NCBI GenBank assembly: GCA_963778675.1
Contig: CAVZVI010000014.1
Coordinates: 558,001 to 622,000, forward strand
Length of the DNA stretch: 64,000 nucleotides
From: CAWCDJ01 sp963778675
GTDB lineage: Bacteria > Acidobacteriota > Terriglobia > Bryobacterales > Bryobacteraceae
Reading direction: 5' to 3'
Position numbers and translations under genes: made by a program. The notes under the pieces are model-generated. The model saw only the letters and a program-made list of their open reading frames with translations. It was not told the origin of the DNA and ran no database searches. Of the stretch, positions 61,217 through 64,000 are shown piece by piece (position 1 is the first letter of the stretch; each line of letters opens with the position of its first letter).

Positions 61217-63700
61217 TTGACACGAGTAACTGAGGCCGCCGCGATGGTTCTGCTGTCCGCCGCCGCGATGTTTGCGGCGGCACCGGGCATCACGGTCACG
61301 GCTGTGAATGACGCCGGCCGGCCGGTTGCCGGAATCCGGGTCGAACTTCAGGCGAAGGCGGGCTCCGGCGCGCCGCCGGCGATCCTTACCGACGACCACG
61401 GCCGCGCGGTCCTTACCGATCTCCGCCTGGAGGTTTATCAAGTTACGATTACCGGTGCGGGCTACCAGACCGTGACTAAGGAGGTGGATCTCTCCGCGGG
61501 CCAATCCGTCTCCATCGACGTCACATTGACTCCGGCGCTGGCGCGAAAAGAGAGCATCGAAGTCAAAGAGACGGTGTCGCCCCTGGAGGAGGGCGCGTCT
61601 CCGCCCGCATCGATCTCCGGCCAGGCAGTGAAGCAGCTTCCCAGCCGTCCGGCGACGGTCAGCGATGCGCTGCCGATGACCCCGGGGGTGGCCCGCGAGC
61701 CCGGCGGCGCGCTGGTGATCTCGGCCAGTCCCGAGCACCGCAGCGCCCTGATTGTGAACTCGGCAGATGTGACCGATCCAGGCACCGGACAGTTCGGCCT
61801 CACCGTCCCCATCGACAGCGTCCAGGCCATCAACGTATTTCAATCTCCCTACCTGGCCGAATACGGGCGCTTCACGGCCGGACTGGTTTCGGTCGAGACC
61901 CGCCGCGGAGGAGAGAAGTGGAAGTGGGAGCTGAACGATCCCCTCCCCGAGTTTTTCATCCGCAGCTGGCACCTCCGGGGTCTGAGGACCGCCACTCCCC
62001 GGTTGAATTTCGAAGGACCGGTGATCGCGGGCAAGCTGTACCTTTCCGAGGGCTTCGAATATGTGGTCCGCAAGACGCCCGTTTATGAGCTGCCTTTCCC
62101 GCACAACCAGAAGCGGGAGCAGGGCATCAACTCGTTCAGCCAGCTCGATTGGGTTTCGTCCAGCCGCAACCTCGTAACTGCTACCGCCCATCTCGCGCCG
62201 CAGCACCTGGGCTTCGCCAACCTCGACTACTTCAACCCGGAAGAGACCGTTCCCGACGCGAGCACCCACAACTACACCGGGACCCTGGCCGATCACCTGA
62301 GCCTGAATGGCGGGATCTGGGACACCACATTCTCGGTGACCCGCTTCGACGTGGGGGTCTGGGGGCAGGGGAACGAGGACCTGGTGATCGCGCCCGAAGG
62401 GAACCGCGGCAACTACTTCGCCCGGAAGTACCGCGACGCGTGGCGCATGAGCGGAGCCTCCAGCTACTCCTTCGCCCCCTATCGACGCCTGGGCTCGCAT
62501 AACTTCAAGATCGGAGTCTACGCCTCGGCCAGCGAGGAAAGCGGCTCGATCTCCGAGCATCCCATCGAGATCCGGGATGTGCTCGACCGGCTGCTGGAGC
62601 GGATTGTTTTTCCGCGCGACCGCACGTTCGAAATCGACGACGTGGAGAAGACGATCTACGGCCAGGATCACTGGCTCCTCTCGCCGCGGCTCTCGTTCGA
62701 CCTGGGCTTGCGGACCGAATCCCAGCAGGTATCGGGCGCCTTTCGCGTTGCGCCGCGCGCGGGGTTTGCGTTCAGCCCGTTTGCGAATCACGGCACCGTG
62801 ATCCGCGGCGGCTTCGGGCTGTTTTACGACCGAGTTCCGCTCAACATCTACAACTTCAACCTGTACCCGAATCGCGTCGTCACTTACTACGGGCCGGACG
62901 GGATAGTGATCGGCGGCCCGTATCTGTTCCTGAACACGCTGGGACAGAGCCCCGTGCGGTTCCCGTTTGTCTATCAGAAGCCGCAGGACGGTAACTTTTC
63001 TCCCAACAGCGCCAACTGGAGCGTGCAGGTGGAACAGCCGTTGATGCCGAGGGTGCGGCTGCGGCTCAGCTATCTGCAAAACACCTCCGCCGGACTTCCG
63101 GTCATCGACCCGGTGGCGCCGGACCCTGCCACCGGCCTCGGCGCCTATTTGCTCGAAGGCACCGGCAATGCGAGGTACCGGCAGTTCGAGGCCACCGCCC
63201 GATGGCGCGTGGACGACGAACGGGAACTCTCATTCTCCTATGTGTACAGCCGCGCCCGCGGCGACCTGAACGATTTCGGGGAATATGTGAACGTTTTCCA
63301 AGCGGCGATCATACGCCCCGATTTCTTCGGCGACCTGCCGGGCAGCCTGCCGCACCGCTTTTTGACGTGGGGAACCGTGCGGCTGACCCCCACCTGGCGG
63401 ATCTCCCCGGTGGTCGAATACCGCTCCGGCTTCCCGTACTCCGTTCTCGATGCCGCTCAGAACTATGCCGGAGTCCCCAACGGCAACCGTTTCCCCCATT
63501 TCTTTTCGATCGACTCGCGCCTTTCGAAAGATATCAAGGTAAACCCGAAATATTCGGTGCGCCTTTCGCTTGCCAGCTTTAATCTGACAAATCATTTCAA
63601 TCCGGAGGCCGTCCACTATAATGCCGATGATCCGGCCTACGGCTACTTTTTCGGCCACCGGGGCCGCCGTTTCACGATGGATTTCGACGTCCTCTTCTAA
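61217..63700 (+). CDS. TonB-dependent-receptor-like outer-membrane protein
   Basis: About 827 aa. The start is uncertain: TTG 61205, TTG 61217 or ATG 61244; TTG 61217 gives an Arg-containing signal peptide and GGGA upstream. A carboxypeptidase-regulatory-like domain (VTAVNDAGRPVAGIRVELQA) is followed by a plug (SRPATVSDALPMTPGVARE) and a barrel ending in FDVLF. Smaller than the neighbour and of a different subgroup. The two genes are divergent with a roughly 210-bp AT-rich gap. Confidence 0.85.
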   Translation: MTRVTEAAAMVLLSAAAMFAAAPGITVTAVNDAGRPVAGIRVELQAKAGSGAPPAILTDDHGRAVLTDLRLEVYQVTITGAGYQTVTKEVDLSAGQSVSIDVTLTPALARKESIEVKETVSPLEEGASPPASISGQAVKQLPSRPATVSDALPMTPGVAREPGGALVISASPEHRSALIVNSADVTDPGTGQFGLTVPIDSVQAINVFQSPYLAEYGRFTAGLVSVETRRGGEKWKWELNDPLPEFFIRSWHLRGLRTATPRLNFEGPVIAGKLYLSEGFEYVVRKTPVYELPFPHNQKREQGINSFSQLDWVSSSRNLVTATAHLAPQHLGFANLDYFNPEETVPDASTHNYTGTLADHLSLNGGIWDTTFSVTRFDVGVWGQGNEDLVIAPEGNRGNYFARKYRDAWRMSGASSYSFAPYRRLGSHNFKIGVYASASEESGSISEHPIEIRDVLDRLLERIVFPRDRTFEIDDVEKTIYGQDHWLLSPRLSFDLGLRTESQQVSGAFRVAPRAGFAFSPFANHGTVIRGGFGLFYDRVPLNIYNFNLYPNRVVTYYGPDGIVIGGPYLFLNTLGQSPVRFPFVYQKPQDGNFSPNSANWSVQVEQPLMPRVRLRLSYLQNTSAGLPVIDPVAPDPATGLGAYLLEGTGNARYRQFEATARWRVDDERELSFSYVYSRARGDLNDFGEYVNVFQAAIIRPDFFGDLPGSLPHRFLTWGTVRLTPTWRISPVVEYRSGFPYSVLDAAQNYAGVPNGNRFPHFFSIDSRLSKDIKVNPKYSVRLSLASFNLTNHFNPEAVHYNADDPAYGYFFGHRGRRFTMDFDVLF

Positions 63701-63810
63701 CCGCAACGTTATCCCGGGTTAGCACGCAAATTCTCCTCGGGGGCGCCGGAATGCATGTGGTTTTTACCGCGATTCGCGAGGATCCCGTTGTCATTCAGTG
63801 AAATTGACAC

Positions 63811-63826
63811 TGGCATGGCGATTGCA
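63811..63826 (+). promoter_or_regulatory. Sigma-54-type -24/-12 match
   Basis: TGGCATG-N4-TTGCA fits the consensus TGGCAYR-N4-TTGCW exactly, with GG and GC ten bases apart. The predicted start point (about 63837) would fall at the start codon of the next gene and cut off its ribosome site, so its use for that gene is doubtful. Confidence 0.25.
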
Positions 63827-63837
63827 GGGAGTTCTTC

Positions 63838-64000
63838 GTGCAACGCGCTACGAAAACACTTGTGCTGCTGCTGATGACTGCCTGCGCAGGCACACCGGCA
63901 GGGACCCTGTGGGCAGGCCAGGGCCACCATGACGAGGACCACGGGAAGGGTAAAGGGCGAGGCCGCGGACATGATAAGGATGACCGCCGTCACGAATCCG
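63838..64000 (+). CDS. Secreted His/Gly/Asp-rich protein (partial, cut by window end)
   Basis: The first 54 codons of a gene from GTG 63838, with AGGGAG seven nt upstream. A signal peptide (TLVLLLMTACAGTPAGTLWA) is followed by a strongly charged region rich in His, Gly and Asp (GHHDEDHGKGKGRGRGHDK). Such starts occur in small acidobacterial secreted proteins with a C-terminal folded domain, which is outside the window. The Cys in TAC could also be a lipobox. Confidence 0.65.
   Translation, partial: MQRATKTLVLLLMTACAGTPAGTLWAGQGHHDEDHGKGKGRGRGHDKDDRRHES

Overview
The window looks like a piece of a chromosome from an Acidobacteriota bacterium, probably of the Bryobacterales/Solibacter type. 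That placement is an inference from four things: high GC, many secreted proteins of kinds common in that phylum (VWA protein, OAR-like TonB receptors with a carboxypeptidase-regulatory N-terminus, DUF6496 histone-like protein), an unusually rich set of glycoside hydrolases, and a Gram-negative envelope. I see no rRNA, tRNA, IS element, prophage or CRISPR array.

Region 1 (1-9731) is a plant-polysaccharide locus. A GH127-type beta-L-arabinofuranosidase and a divergent sugar isomerase/epimerase-like protein sit next to a tight minus-strand operon: pectate-lyase-like/SMP-30 fusion, lactonase-like amidohydrolase, L-arabinose/L-fucose isomerase-like enzyme and GH39 glycosidase. Region 2 (9790-13991) has a fused FadB/FadJ beta-oxidation enzyme, a DedA-rhodanese fusion interrupted by an in-frame TGA exactly at a family Cys position (possible selenocysteine, the most striking signal here), and two unknown small genes. 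Region 3 (14081-19399) is one operon: outer-membrane porin, monoheme cytochrome c, membrane-anchored octaheme cytochrome, cytochrome b and an ArsR repressor. It is a candidate respiratory or extracellular electron conduit. Region 4 (19599-24216) holds a methyltransferase, an FmdB zinc ribbon, a type-B carboxylesterase, a 5'-truncated GH106 rhamnosidase and several very small genes.

Region 5 (24456-29123) is a four-gene surface-glycan operon with overlapping ends (two SDR epimerases, a GT2 and a polytopic membrane protein). Region 6 (29224-35858) has a cytochrome c/PQQ dehydrogenase pair, an MBL hydrolase, a decayed NACHT-like fragment, a hemerythrin and several hypotheticals. Region 7 (35944-47199) is housekeeping: a Kir potassium channel, gyrA, larE, a hydrolase, a nucleoside-type MFS transporter, HIT, HU/IHF and ribosomal protein S1 with a clear sigma-70 promoter.

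Region 8 (47228-64000) is envelope-related: a glucosaminidase-like protein, a large TPR lipoprotein, a VWA protein paired with a 1134-aa secreted protein of unknown function, a Gly-rich repeat protein, a PEBP protein, DUF1328, a sigma-like protein with a zinc-finger-like tail, two divergent TonB-receptor-like proteins, and the start of a His/Gly-rich secreted protein cut by the window edge.
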